Positions 1 through 22,600 are shown, counted from the stretch's first letter. The stretch is DNA of 64,000 nt from Actinostola sp. cb2023 (GCA_033675265.1 JAUJYZ010001373.1:524658-588657), one strand, 5' to 3'. Translations and numbers: made by a program. The notes: generated by a model not told the origin, from the sequence alone.

Positions 1-866
1 TACATTGAATCAGTTCAACCAAACCTTTGAGTGTAGATACTAAACCCACAAAATATACTCTCAGAAGTAATGCATAGAAGATCTTGTGCATACAACAGCT
101 AGTTGAATATTGTAGCAACAGAGGTACATGTATCTGCATTTCTGATTTCTAAGGCTACATGTAAACATACTACATGTACATTATTATTATAAATATAAAT
201 ATAATTAATATTAGAAAGTGCTAGAGCAGATTTTGTATGACTGAAAAACTTACGGCACGGACATGCCGATTTTGAATGATTTCGTGCCATGACCATGCTG
301 TTTGCCGTGGTTTTTCAGTGATATGAAATCTACTCTATTCAGTCGAGTGTTTACAATTGAGCATATGCCATGTTGTTGTATCTTGTAACTTTATTATCAA
401 TACTGGAAATCACCGCCTACTCTGGTAAAGTGGCTACTCCAATTTTTTGAAATAAGCAAGAGGATCATCTCAAAACAGATATCTACTTGAGACAGTCATA
501 AACCCACAAAATAGATATTAGTCTAGCATGCCATACAGTATAGTACTCTCTAATTCCATTGTTGTTGTTTTCATTTGACTATTACATACTTACTACTACT
601 ACTATGGCTTTATGAAAACCACTCTATATCAGCCTTGTATGATTCTTGTTGGCTAATTATTACTCAAGTTGCACTCTTAAAATACATGTACATGTACCAA
701 TGCTCAATAAATTGTCATCTTAGTGGGTTTAGTATCTGGACTCTGGGGCCAGTTGTTCGAAAGGTGATTAGTGCTAATCCTGGATTAGCGTCAATAGTTT
801 TTCAAACAACTGGGTCCTGGTTAGCAGTATCAAATACCGGTACATGGAAATTCTCTCGAGTGTATT
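1..866. other. Intergenic, no supported gene
   Basis: AT-rich sequence with many TACATGTA-type palindromes. A short minus-strand stretch near 250-290 ends in a good donor-like sequence (GCC|GTAAGT), so a small exon is conceivable, but no partner exon or family match is visible. Around 755-830 there is a short inverted and repeated GATTAGTGCTAATCC/TTCGAAAGG-like motif. Nothing else can be supported. Confidence 0.5.
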
Positions 867-961
867 AAGGTGCAGACACACGGTGCAACATTGCGCACAA
901 CAAATTACGTTGTGCGACTGAGCTAATTTCCAGTCATATTGCACCGTGTGTCTGTACCTTA
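867..961. repeat. Small fold-back element (MITE-like)
   Basis: The two ends are near-perfect inverted repeats: AAGGTGCAGACACACGGTGC at the left and GCACCGTGTGTCTGTACCTT at the right. An inner inverted pair (GCGCACAAC / GTTGTGCG) lies beside it. At about 95 bp it is too short to code and looks like a miniature inverted-repeat element. Confidence 0.6.
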
Positions 962-1284
962 TGAGCTTGGTGAAGTGAACCTAGTGTATGGAATAATGAT
1001 TACTAATTCTTGCAAACACTGAAACCATGTGGTTCGTACCAGGCAGCAACCTAAGTCTGCCTTTTTGACAATAATAATGATATTGTAATAATTTCACATG
1101 ACTGTATTCTGCAGGGCTGCAAAAAATGTGCCTTAAAAACAGTGGTTGGACAAAAATTGCTAATATGGATTTAGCACATTGAGAAATGTGCTACACAAGA
1201 ACTGTATTACATTACAATAACCCTTGCAAGTAAATTATTGGACATGTACCATTGGTAGGAACCAATAGAAAATTAAAATGAGTC

Positions 1285-1520
1285 AACTCTCTAGGCTGAC
1301 ACCCATCTACATGTAATGTGGACACCTCTCTAAGGCAGAGACACCCATGTAATCTGGACCCCTAAGACAGGCACCTTGCTAAAAAAAAAAAAAAAAAAGG
1401 CGGACACCTTGCTAAACTGGACACCTAAGGCAGACACAATGCCAAACTGGACACCTCTCTAAGGCAGACACCCATCTAATGTGGACACCTCTAAGGCAGG
1501 CACCTTGCTAAACTGGTCAG
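1285..1520. repeat. Degenerate GACACCTCTCTAAGGCAGA repeats
   Basis: Several irregular copies of a 30-40 bp unit containing ACACCTCTCTAAGGCAGACACC and ATCTAATGTGGACACC occur here, interrupted by an A18 run at about 1381. There is no coding potential. Confidence 0.6.
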
Positions 1521-1744
1521 CAACAGTTGGTGCCACAGGTGTCCATAACTATCGAGATGCACATTGATAATAATTTCACATAAACAAAATAAAGAGCAAT
1601 GCCATGGCTCCCATCTCATGGTTTCGTGTTTGCAGTGTGTGCATCTAGTGAACACTATTATTTAATGCAATTTTCTAATATTCTACTTCATTCTTAAGGC
1701 ACTTTCCATCTATCTGGTCTGTCCACTGATGTTAATAATTTAAT

Positions 1745-3190
1745 TCAAGCATCCACCATCTTGAAGCAATTTGCAGATCTGTCCAGACTGACCTGGTGCA
1801 TTCCATTTAGAATCGGCCGACAGACCTCCATCCAAATGGACTACATGTACATGCACCTTGAAGCAATTTGCAGGTCTGTCCAGACTGACCTGGTGCATTC
1901 CATTTAGAACAGGCAGACAGACCTCCATCCAAATGGACTACATGTACATGCACCTTGAAGCAATTTGCAGGTCTGTCCAGACTGACCTGGTGCATTCCAT
2001 TTAGAACCGGCAGACAGACCTCCATCCAAATGGACTACATGTACATGCACCTTGAATCATTTTGCAGGTCTGTCCAGACTGACCTGGTGCATTCCATTTA
2101 GAATCGGCAGACAGACCTCCATCCAAATGGACTACATGTACATGCACCTTGAATCATTTTGCAGGTCTGTCCAGACTGACCTGGTGCATTCCATTTAGAA
2201 TCGGCAGACAGACCTCCATCCAAATGGACTAAATGTACATGCACCTTGAAGCAATTTGCAGGTCTGTCCAGACTGACCTGGTGCATTCCATTTAGAACCG
2301 GCAGACAGACCTCCATCCAAATGGACTACATGTACATGCACCTTGAAGCAATTTGCAGGTCTGTCCAGACTGACCTGGTGCATTCCATTTAGAACCGGCT
2401 GACAGACCTCCATCCAAATGGACTACATGTACATGCACCTTGAAGCAATTTGCAGGTCTGTCCAGACTGACCTGGTGCATTCCATTTAGAATCGGCAGAC
2501 AGACCTCCATCCAAATGGACTACATGTACATGCACCTTGAAGCAATTTGCAGGTCTGTCCAGACTGACCTGGTGCATTCCATTTAGAATCGGCAGACAGA
2601 CCTCCATCCAAATGGACTACATGTACATGCACCTTGAAGCAATTTGCAGGTCTGTCCAGACTGACCTGGTGCATTCCATTTAGAATCGGCAGACAGACCT
2701 CCATCCAAATGGACTACATGTACATGCACCTTGAAGCAATTTGCAGGTCTGTCCAGACTGACCTGGTGCATTCCATTTAGAATCGGCAGACAGACCTCCA
2801 TCCAAATGGACTACATGTACATGCACCTTGAAGCAATTTGCAGGTCTGTCCAGACTGACCTGGTGCATTCCATTTAGAATCGGCAGACAGACCTCCATCC
2901 AAATGGACTACATGTACATGCACCTTGAATCATTTTGCAGGTCTGTCCAGACTGACCTGGTGCATTCCATTTAGAATCGGCCGACAGACCTCCATCCAAA
3001 TGGACTACATATACATGCACCTTGAATCATTTTGCAGGTCTGCCCAGACTGACCTGGTGCATTCCATTTAGAATCGGCAGACAGACCTCCATCCAAATGG
3101 ACTACATATACATGCACCTTGAAGCAATTTGCAGGTCTGTCCAGACTGACCTGGTGCATTCCATTTAGAATCGGCAGACAGACCTCCAGC
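1745..3190. repeat. 97-bp minisatellite, about 15 copies
   Basis: A 97-bp unit is repeated head to tail. It contains CAGGTCTGTCCAGACTGACC, TGCATTCCATTTAGAA, CAGACAGACCTCCATCC and ATGGACTACATGTACATGCACC. Units differ mainly at single positions (GAAGCAATT versus GAATCATTT, ATCGG versus ACCGG). Because 97 is not a multiple of three, each frame runs only just over two units before a stop, giving a ladder of overlapping 72-codon minus-strand frames. These are products of the repeat, not genes. Confidence 0.95.
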
Positions 3191-3889
3191 CAAATGGAAA
3201 GTGTCTCTAGTACAACACGTCTGTACATCTCCCAGGGTTAATTTGCATTACAACTGTACAGGCATGTTTCCTTCCAAAAACTGGCTTCTTGTGTTGTACA
3301 AACTGTACCTAAAGTGTTTTACTTTTCCTCTCATTTCTTGGCAAAGGAAATATTTACATTTCTTCTTATTGTGTTAAACAGGGCCCTAATTTCCAGTAAA
3401 AATAACTCTAAGTACTAGCACTATATTATTTGTCAGTCATTGCTTGCCTCCCAAAATGTTCGCCACAAACATCAATCATACATACCCCAGTTTGTAGTCC
3501 AACCACACATTTATAAATGGACACTCATGGGGTCTGGGGTGGGTGTCTTTCTACCCACTGGGTTGCATTTATAAATGGACACTCATGGGGTCTGGGGTGT
3601 CTGTCCACTGCCGACCACATTCTGGTGACAGTATGACTGATGTTTTTTTGGTGGCAACTACAATACTCAAGTACAGTGTGTGTGAGTGATTATAGTGATT
3701 CTTCTGGCTAAATCAATTCAGTAGATCAGATACAAGAAGCCCATTTTTCAAAGGGAACATCAGAGAACTAAGCAGTAGACCTGCGATATCATTAATTAAC
3801 ACCAAGTATGATACTCCATAGATTCTGTAACACTGATCCATCAGGGGAGCAAGACGACAATGGCAAGGGACACTGGAGGGCAGCTCATC
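3191..3889. other. Region downstream of the PP1 gene
   Basis: No coding sequence is seen. It contains an imperfect ~60-bp direct duplication (about 3506-3605) carrying TTTATAAATGGACACTCATG twice. Its right part should hold the 3' untranslated region of the minus-strand PP1 gene, whose stop codon is at 3890-3892. I did not identify a confident polyadenylation signal. Confidence 0.5.
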
Positions 3890-14240
<10,351 letters not shown>

Positions 14241-14390
14241 TATGTCTTGCTCGCCGATTCTTTCATCTATGTTTTATATAACGACACATCGAGCGAGCGG
14301 ACTTCTTCCTAATAAGGTCATACCACCCTTATTTGGTCAATCGATTTACCGTACTTCGAGCATGCGCAGTTGGGGTTTGGATTTCCCAAA
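14241..14390. promoter_or_regulatory. Bidirectional promoter, PP1 / GADD45GIP1
   Basis: Only 150 bp separate the divergent start codons (14240 on minus, 14391 on plus), so core promoters and both 5' leaders must lie here. Visible motifs are GCATGCGCAG at about 14360-14369 (NRF-1-like half palindrome) and CAAAATGGCGGCC at 14387-14399, which matches the YY1 consensus and overlaps the GADD45GIP1 start codon. YY1 sites overlapping the start codon and NRF-1 sites are known features of TATA-less promoters of mitochondrial ribosomal protein genes. Their use here is inferred. Confidence 0.7.
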
Positions 14391-17013
14391 ATGGCGGCCA
14401 CAGCATCCTGGAAGTGTTTGACTGCAGGAAGCAGTTTTGTGCTCCGATCGCTCTGGATTGTGAATAGAAGTGTTGTAGTGAAGGGGGATGTGTTCAGGTA
14501 TGTTTTGGGTTCTTGTTTCTGTAGTTTGATAAGGAATCGATTTTTTTAAATTTATTTTTTTAGAGTCTGAAATGAATCGACTGTTTGAAATTGATTCTTT
14601 ATTTGTCAATGGATAACTTATATGGTTATTTATATGGTTATTACCTTATTTACGTGTGATAGTGACACTTTTACATACCTGTGCAACGGAAACAATCTCT
14701 GTGGGTGTGTTGTGGGTGGTACTTACATACATACATATATTCACTCCAGCATCCAATCATGATCAACCAGTCAATCAATCAGTCAATAATAAATGAATAA
14801 TAATAATGACATATTGTAATAATATTAATTATATTAATTATAGATTAAAGATGTCAATAAATATTACCTAAAGTAAAATATTTCTGTACAAGACTTTTTC
14901 AACTGTTATTATTATTAGTAGACTTTTATTTCTTTAAATTTTTAAGTTTTGTAAGCTTATATAACTATAATTATCGAATTCATGAATAATTAATGAGACA
15001 AATACAATAGAAATCATAAGCGTAGCAGACATCTGTAAATCGGCAAGAGATTCGTCCTCATTTGCATTCAACTTTAACTTGGATTTTCTTGGCCAAACTG
15101 TTTCCTATCATCAAAATTATAGTAAAACATCCACTTATACATCGTTGGATTCGATAAGTAATATACAATATTCGCGGCCGATCTGTATGGGATTTACAAA
15201 CTCGCCTACAGCTCGAGTTTGTAAATCCCATACAGATCGGCCGCTCATATTGTATATAGTACTAATATATAATAACTGTAATACTGGTGAAGTGATCAAT
15301 CAATCCTTATAGCTTTGAGAGAAAGTAATAAAAGTCAGTGAATACGAGAAGATAAGTTAACATTTAATTGGACAATACACTTTTTATAAGTTAGCATGTT
15401 TACGTTGTACCGTTGCTCAGATATTTTGGCTACGAAATGAGAGAAGGGTTGCCATTTTATTGTACAGTACATTTGAGCCAAAAATGACATTTTTATCCCA
15501 TTTTGTCCTAGATGTCTTAGTTCCCTTTCAAGAGCAACTCTTTCGTCAGAAGAAAAGTTAAACCCAACACTATCCATTAATAAAGACTCTACACCAACGA
15601 CAGATTACAGAACTGATGGTACGGTATACCTTTGTTTATAGTTACGGCACTTGTACAAATGTAGCTTGTTGAGTGTGATCCTCTGGTAAGAGTAAAGACT
15701 GTAAGACTGCAAATATTTTCTCTATAAGCCTGTCCTACATGAACGTTAGTTAAACCAGGAATAATGTACAGCTAGTCCAGTCAGACAACAAAGATTCCAG
15801 CGCAAGATTGTAGAGTTGCATCCCTGGACAGTTTGAGATAGCTGTGTTCCACTGTATTACCTGTTTATGAGGGAAGGAATGCAGGCTAATAAAACTGTTG
15901 TGTTTCTTTCTTACCAGTTCACCCAGAGATAGCAGAAATTCTAGAAAAGTCCAGACCTCAGTTGGTTGGTAGTAACTGGCATAAACCTAAACTCAGTGCA
16001 AGGAGGGTGGCCGAACTTAGAAAGAAGTACATCGCTCAGGGTTATCACTGGCCAGAGAGACCTCTCATAGATAGAGAATTGGACAAGACTCCAAAAGGAC
16101 ACAGATACGAGAGGGAGAAAGAAGAAAAGTAAATATGAGTGACTTGCAAAATTGTGACCACATTTGATGTAATTTTTAATTACAGTTGAACCTCTGGTTG
16201 CGACCACCTCTTCTAAGCGACCACTTCTCCTAAGCGACCAGTTTTCCAAATAACCAAACGTTTCCAATAAAGCCAAATCACTATAGTTGGAACCTCTCCT
16301 AAGCGACCGCCTCCCGTATGCGACCACAAAGCTTGACATTTTGGGTGGTCGCTTACGGGAGGTTCGACTGTACATGTAGTTTGGTTGTTGTGATCAATTC
16401 TCTGACCAATCTCCAATAAGATGATTTAATACCATCCAGAGTTTAACAGACGTACATGGGAATCTGCATTAAAGAATTCATTAGAATGGTTTTGTTTCTA
16501 CCTCTATTAACAACTTTGCGGAAGAGCTACAGCTGAACCTCCGCTAACATACAGTTTGTTATAAGCAGAAACAGTAACAGACAAACAAGCAAGCCAACAA
16601 ACAAACAAAAAACGTAAAAAACATACATGTATGAACAAATAATCAAATAAGCAAAAAAAACGGTGATGTTTTAAAGCTCAACATTTATGATTAGCGATGA
16701 GTTGCATAAAGTTTATACATGTCTGTAGTTAATGCAAAATGTCTTTGGAAACCTGACATTATGTACTTCTTTTCTCAGGTTGGCAAAAATAGAAGAAAAT
16801 ATGAAAAACATGCCCAGGATCATAGAAGAGTACAGAAAAAAGATGAAAGAGCTCAGAACTAAACGAAAAGAAGAAAACAAGATTTCCTCATTGAAAGCAT
16901 TAGAAGCCAAACGAGCTGGAATTCACCCCAAGGACGTGAGAGCTCTAGCAGCTCTAGGTCAAGACCGCACTAAAAAGAAAGCCAAATTGAAAAAGAAAGT
17001 GAAAAATGCATAA
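14391..17013 (+). CDS. GADD45GIP1: Mitochondrial ribosomal protein mL64 (CRIF1 / GADD45GIP1 family)
   Basis: Recognised from the lysine/glutamate-rich C-terminal helix. The last exon (16779-17013) encodes LAKIEENMKNMPRIIEEYRK, matching the family pattern in which a 'xxIxENMxKMPxxIxxyr' helix is followed by a conserved IHPKDVRALAAL-like segment, ending in a basic KKKAKLKKKVKNA tail. The middle exon (15918-16128) encodes a HPEIAEILEKSRPQ...RKKYIAQGYHWPERP segment and joins the last exon in frame (AA|G). The proposed first exon is 14391-14497 (MAATASWKCLTAGSSF..., basic and hydrophobic, compatible with a mitochondrial targeting peptide). As drawn, exon 1 ends in phase 2 while the middle exon needs phase 1, so a small exon or an indel is missing. 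AATAAA stands at 17024-17029. The protein is a mitoribosome large-subunit component needed for translation of OXPHOS subunits; mammalian CRIF1 also has nuclear roles. Confidence 0.8.
14970..15275. repeat. MITE with a perfect 31-bp hairpin, in GADD45GIP1 intron 1
   Basis: A perfect inverted repeat (15174-15204 against 15214-15244, arms starting GCGGCCGATCTGTATGGG) with a 9-nt loop lies inside a longer element. Its left part (CATGAATAATTAATGAG, AATAGAAATCATAAGC, TTTGCATTCAACTT, TTGGCCAAACT) recurs at 4105-4400. It has no coding capacity. Confidence 0.75.
16181..16372. mobile_element. TA-flanked MITE, Tc1/mariner-like, in GADD45GIP1 intron 2
   Basis: Left end TACAGTTGAACCTC and right end GAGGTTCGACTGTA are inverted repeats bounded by TA. 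Inside are repeated CTAAGCGACCAC motifs, inverse GTGGTCGCTTA. Size and TA flanks fit a mariner-type miniature element. Confidence 0.7.
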
Positions 17014-17084
17014 AATATTTGTGAATAAAGCTTTTGTAACATTTTTTGGTATTCAGTGTATATGATATACGATCGACACCTCTT

Positions 17085-17220
17085 CACTTGGGCTTCCTGT
17101 GGAATGTGTTTTTGCTCGGGCTTCCTGTGGAATGTGTTTTTGCTTGGGCTTCATGAGGAATGTGTTTTTGCTTGGGCTTCCTGTGGAATGTGTTTTTGCT
17201 TGGGCTTCATGTGGAATGCC
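17085..17220. repeat. ~31-bp tandem repeat after GADD45GIP1
   Basis: About four to five copies of a TTGGGCTTCCTGTGGAATGT / GTTTTTGC unit follow the gene's polyadenylation region. Minor variants are CATGAGG for CTGTGG. No coding potential. Confidence 0.85.
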
Positions 17221-17381
17221 CAAGTTATAAAATGAGATCAATCCATCATGCTTCAATACAGGATGTATTGGACTAACCATGGATGGATGATATTCTTTTC
17301 TATATAGGGTGTGGTTGCTGTTGACCCCTTGCCCCCTTATACCAGAACATTTTGCTGCAGTTGCTTGTTCCAATTTGTACA

Positions 17382-18292
17382 CAACCTCGTCCCCAGGGCC
17401 CTCTCTTCTCGCTATTTTCAAAATGGCGGACGCTCGAGAGAAGACCCTGGTGTAGGCTGGTCACGTGTCTCCAAGAATCTTGGAGGTTCGTACCCAGGCT
17501 GCCATTTTCTAGCCTCTGCATGCAGCGCCACAGGAAACCCATCTGATAGAGTTTTAGTATTTTAGAGTTGCCTGCGGAGGCTAGTCGAAAGTAATCGAAA
17601 GGGCCTTTACTGAAGAAAATATGTTCGTTGATGTTGCGATTGTTTTGCCTCAAATAATAAATAAAATCACCTGGAGCAATTCTGGCCATTTGAAAAATAG
17701 GGGTTCGGAAGTGTAATTAAAAATGAGACATTACAACTGAACAGGTCAGATCGACAGTTTATTCGCTATTCATACAAACACCTTTCATCTCTAACGGCTA
17801 AAGTACAAAACATGTTGACGTGGATTGACGTGTCACATACTGCACTGAATCTCAAGAGCAAAAGCACTAGCAAATTATGTAAACAACGACAATAATATAT
17901 CAGTTTGCCGTGTCACCGCCGTCAGTATAGTCTTGCTCGTATAAATTGATACCTTGCTTTACGGTAAACGATCTCGATCGGTGGACTTTTTCATGTTCCT
18001 AAAGACAGTTCAATGCTTCGATAACACTCACACATCACTTGCAGCGGCTTCGATCTTCCTAATTCGATACATTTAGGACCAGAAAAGAACTATCCTTTGA
18101 AACTATAAATTCACTCGATACGATTCGAATTTTAATTTATGCTATATTTAGCAACCTTCGATAAGGACCAATTAGAAGGCTTGTTGTGTTATCCAATCAA
18201 AATGCGTTTTAGTTCAGCCTACACCAGGGTCTTCTCTCGAGCGTCCGCCATTTTGAAAATAGCGAGAAGAGAGGGCCCTGGGGACGAGGTTG
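17382..18292. mobile_element. 911-bp DNA transposon (non-autonomous), 9-bp target duplication
   Basis: The ends are ~75-bp inverted repeats: CAACCTCGTCCCCAGGGCCC... at the left and its inverse ...GGGCCCTGGGGACGAGGTTG at the right, each including AAAATGGCGGACGCTCGAG. A direct duplication ATTTGTACA flanks the element at 17373-17381 and 18293-18301, proving insertion. The interior has no transposase frame. An 8-9 bp duplication would fit hAT-like or Mutator-like superfamilies, but the class cannot be fixed by eye. It abuts the satellite that begins at about 18300. Confidence 0.85.
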
Positions 18293-18299
18293 ATTTGTA

Positions 18300-19925
18300 C
18301 AATGCTTGGTGCACAGGGTGTACAAGGCAGTGCAGGGTGTGTAGGGTATACAAGGCAGTGCAGGGTGTGTAGGGTATACAAGGCAGTGCAGGGTGTGTAG
18401 GGTATACAAGGCATTGCAGGGTGTGTAGGGTATAAAAGGGTGTAAAGGTGTACAGGGCTGTGCATAGTGTGGACAATGATGGTGCAAGGTATACAAGGGT
18501 AAACAGGGTGTCAATATGGTGTGCAAGGGTGCACATGGTGTTCAGGGTGTACAATGGTGCACAGGAAAAAACAGGGAGTGCAAGGGTGCGCAAGTGTATC
18601 AGGATGTGCAGGGTATATAGGGTATAAAATGGTGTGTAGGGTGTGCAATGGTGTGTAGGGGTGTACAATGGTGCACAAGGGTGCACATGGTGTATAGGTA
18701 CGTGTACAATTGTGCGCAGTGTGTACAATGGTGCGCAAGTTTCTGATGTTGCACATGCAGTGTGTACGATGGTGCGCAGGGCGTACGATGGTGCGCAGGG
18801 TTTACGATGGTGCGCAGAGTGTACAATGGTGCGCAGGGCGTACGATGGTGCGCAGGGTATACGATGGTGTGCAAAGTGTACAATGGTGTGCAAGGTGTAC
18901 AATGGTACGCATGGTGTACAATGGTGCGCAGGGTGTAAGATGGTGCGCAGAGCATACAATGGTGTGCAAGGTGTACAATGGTACGCAGGGTGTACGATGG
19001 TGCGCAGGGTGTACAATGGTGCGCAGGGTTTACGATGGTGCGCAGGGCATACAATGGTACGCAGGGTGTACAATGGTGTGCAGGGGTGTACAATGGTGCA
19101 CAGGGTGTACAATGGTGCACAGGGTGTACAATGGTGCGCAGGGTGTAAGATGGTGCGCAGAGTATACAATGGTGCGCAGTGTGAAAGATGGTGCGCAGGG
19201 TATACGATGGTGCGCTGGGTATACAATGGTGCGTAGAGTGTACAATGGTGCGTAGAGTGTACAATGGTGTGCAGTGTGTACAACGGTGCGCAGAGTGTAC
19301 AATTGTGCGCAATGATACACAATGGTGCGCAGGTATACAATGGTGAGCAGGGTGTACAATGGTGCGCAGAGTGTACAATGGTGTGCAAGGATGTACAATG
19401 GTGCACAGGGTATACAATTGTGCGCAATGATAAACAATGGTGCGCAGGGTATACAATGGTGCGCAACGATATACAATGGTGCGCAGTGTCTACAATGGTG
19501 CACAGGACATAACATGGTGTACCAGGGTTTGTAGGGTAGTCAAGGGTGTGCAGGGCGTATCATGTAAGGTTTGCAGGGTGTATATAGGGTGCACAATGGT
19601 GCGCACAGGTTACAAGGCCTAGGGTGTGCAAGTATCAAGGGTGCACAGTGTACCAGGGTGTATAGGGTGTACAGTAGTGTGCAGAGAGTACATCCGAAAG
19701 GAAATACATGCAGTATATAACATTTATTATTATTGTATGTATGTATTGTATGTATGTATATACAAGGGTGTGCAGGGTGTTCAATGGTGCGCAGGATATA
19801 CAATATTATGGTGGGCATGATGTACAACAACTTCATTTTTGTCGGAGGGTATACAAGTATGTGCTGAGTGTGCACAGGGTTCCCAAGGGGTTGTGAATGT
19901 ATGCTTGGGTGTATACTACATACAA
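18300..19925. repeat. GGTGYRCAGGGTGTACAAT satellite (forward orientation)
   Basis: An irregular ~18-19 bp unit (consensus near TGGTGCGCAGGGTGTACAA) covers about 1.5 kb. The stretch from ~18310 to 18640 is a related variant (GCAGGGTGTGTAGGGTATACAAG). The open frames across it on both strands (MVRRVYNGAQ and TLRTIVHPAHHC types, up to 415 codons) are repeat artefacts: they occur in several frames at once and have no non-repetitive part. An inverted copy of part of this array (about 19500-19670) is found at about 40955-41120. Confidence 0.95.
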
Positions 19926-19929
19926 TTAC

Positions 19930-20465
19930 CGTAATTCGACATTCCCCGTTATCGCGGGGTTCCTGTGAAATTTCAGGGATTTGGCGCCCATAACACAGGA
20001 AGCCCACACTGATGACAGTGCAGGTCGCCATATTTGATCTGAATGTAATATTCTGAAATTCAAAGAAATGGTAAGTGCAGCAAATTCACGCTAGATCTTT
20101 ATAGTCTTTACTTTAAAAGTACATTATACCAAAAAACGCCGGTCATTTAAAACCAATCTTACAGCACATCAGCACATGCAAGCAAGTTAAGAAGACACTG
20201 CAGACAACCATCTTTCTTTTTCATTACTATTGACATTGGAGCAGAATGTGGGAAAGTCTATTACACCTGATAATGTCTATTGCAGTTCAGGTGGAAGCTA
20301 GAATATTCAGTGTTTTAGATTTCTCACAAATGTATACAATTTAAATATTTTTCCTCCAAAAAAATCAAAACAAATATCTATCGCCAAGCTATGTATATTA
20401 AAGCCTATATGTATCAAACGGGCAAAGTAGTGAGATGATCCAACAACAAACACTACATCTTTATT
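19930..20465. other. Intergenic, no gene seen
   Basis: AT-rich unique-looking sequence between the satellite and the start of the duplicated segment. A short inverted motif (TTCCCCGTTATCGCGGGG) occurs near 19940. No exon, RNA gene or element can be supported. Confidence 0.5.
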
Positions 20466-21559
20466 TATAGGTTCACTCTTTTTCCAGCTAAGATAACCAG
20501 CAACTTGAAACCTTTCTTAATAAATAACCATAATAATTTTGCAGTCATTTCCCATGTTTCTCATTCATTTATTCCCATTCTGTATTACAGAATCTGTATA
20601 ATCTGATGTATTACAGATTATCTGCATATTATTCTGCTTCACATGGGATGCAATATGCAATTCAATGAATAATTATTGTTCATACAACAGGGCTGTTCCA
20701 TAATACGTTGTTGGTACATACTCAATAATTGGTAGTTTCCATGCCGCAGACCTGTGTTATTTACTGTGCACATTGGACTTTTTGTGATATGTCCGTCTGC
20801 ACTCGTGAAAAAAGGAGTGCTGTGAAGCTTTGCATGCTCTCACATGGAAGTGACTGGGAAGTGCTTTTATCTGCTATACTTTGTTGTTCAAAACAACTGT
20901 ACTTTTCCAGTTAAATCACCATTGAAATTGAAAGTAATGGGTTTCAACAAATAATACAGGTCACTAATTAACACACTCATTTCTATATCTCAACCTAAAT
21001 TTCCATAGTTGTATCATCTCTGCACAACAACCAGCCCACACAATCCAATCTGGGAATTGCACCCAGTCCTCAAGACAACTACACAAGTAGATGTCAAGTG
21101 TGCTCTTTTACACTAACTAGATCTGATGTGTGGGTTGTGGTTGTGCCAGTCATGGTTTCTTTCTAACTGAAAAATAAGATTACTTCAAAACTTTCAGGAG
21201 TTAGTGTGCATAGCTACATGTTGCAGTCGAAAAGGCGACTTTTACCGCCAAAAAATATTGGTTTGTCAAGCGAATGTTTATTAAAATATATTTGGGCATT
21301 GTTAATTATTTTGGCTTGAATGGTGATTTGTAGGAGTGCCATAATCGTGAAGTCATTTTGTGCAAAATATGACTGACAATGTTACGACACCCCTTCCCTG
21401 CTACGCCACGAGGAGGCTACCATTCCTGTAGCAGAAATTTATGTGTGTATGCCAATTAGTGTTTCTAAACAGTAGTCAATGTTCCAAAATAACCCTAACA
21501 CCAGAGAAACGTTACAGAATCGAAGTGTCCTACAACCTGTATGTCTATTTGAAGTAGTG

Positions 21560-22600
21560 TTACGATTACTAGCAGGTCCAGGAAAAAGTTGATCGCCAGA
21601 GTTGAAAACCCAAAAAATAGAAAGAAAATCCAGTCCTCTGAATTCCAGTCTCCAATGAAAATATAACAGCAGTCGTTACTAGTAGGGCCAGGAAAAAGAT
21701 GATAGCCATGCAGAGTTGAAAACCCAAAAATTAGAAAGAAACTTCAGTCCTCTGAACTCCAGTCTCCAATGAAAATATATCAGCAGTCGTTACTAGTAGG
21801 GCCAGGAAAAAAGTGATAGCCATAGTTGAAAACCCAAAAATAGAAAGAAAATCCAGTCATCTGAACTCCAGTCTCCAATGAATATATATCAGCAGTCGTT
21901 ACTAGTAGGACCAGGAAAACGTCGATAATAATAATTCGATAGCCATGCAGAGTTGAAAACCCAAAAATTAGAAAGAAACTCCAGTCTCCAATGAAAATAT
22001 ATCAGCAGTCGTTACTTGTAGGGCCAGGAAAAAAGTGATAGCCATAGTTGAAAACCCAAAAATAGAAAGAAAATCCAGTCCTCTGAACTCCAGTCTCCAA
22101 TGAAAATATATCAGCAGTCGTTACTAGTAGGGCCAGGAAAAAAGTGATAGCCATAGTTGAAAACCCAAAAATAGAAAGAAAATCCAGTCCTCTGAACTCC
22201 AGTCTCCAATGAAAATATATCAGCAGTCGTTACTAGTAGGGCCAGGAAAAAATTATAGCCAGAGTTGAAAACCCAAAAATAGCAAGAAAATCCAGTCCTC
22301 TGAACTCCAGTCTCCAATGAAAATATATCAGCAGTCGTTACTAGTAGGGCCAGGAAAAAAGTGATAGCCATAGTTGAAAACCCAAAAATAGAAAGAAAAT
22401 CCAGTCCTCTGAACTCCAGTCTCCAATGAAAATATATCAGCAGTCGTTACGTAGGGCCAGGAAAACGTTGATAGCCATGCAGAGTTGAAAACCCAAAAAT
22501 TAGAAAGAAACTCCAGTCTCCAATGAAAATATATCAGCAGTCGTTACTTGTAGGGCCAGGAAAACGTTGATAGCCAGAGTTGAAAACCTCCCAAAAAATG
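21560..22600. repeat. ~108-bp minisatellite, about 9-10 copies
   Basis: Unit: GTTACTAGTAGGGCCAGGAAAA, TGATAGCCATAGTTGAAAACCC, AAAAATAGAAAGAAAATCCAG, TCCTCTGAACTCCAGTCTCC and AATGAAAATATATCAGCAGTC. Some units are shortened. The same array in copy B (50590-52275) has about 15 units, so the number changed after duplication. Confidence 0.92.

Noticed and set aside
1740..3228. Ladder of 72-codon frames suggesting a repeat-domain protein
   Set aside because: The 97-bp unit is not a multiple of three, so no continuous repeat protein can be made.
14346..14609. 87-codon minus-strand frame over the start of GADD45GIP1
   Set aside because: Antisense shadow of the first exon and promoter; no homology or splice sites support it.
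18219..19466. 415- and 285-codon minus-strand and ~200-codon plus-strand frames
   Set aside because: All derive from an ~18-bp satellite unit read in several frames on both strands. There is no non-repetitive portion, start context or splice structure.
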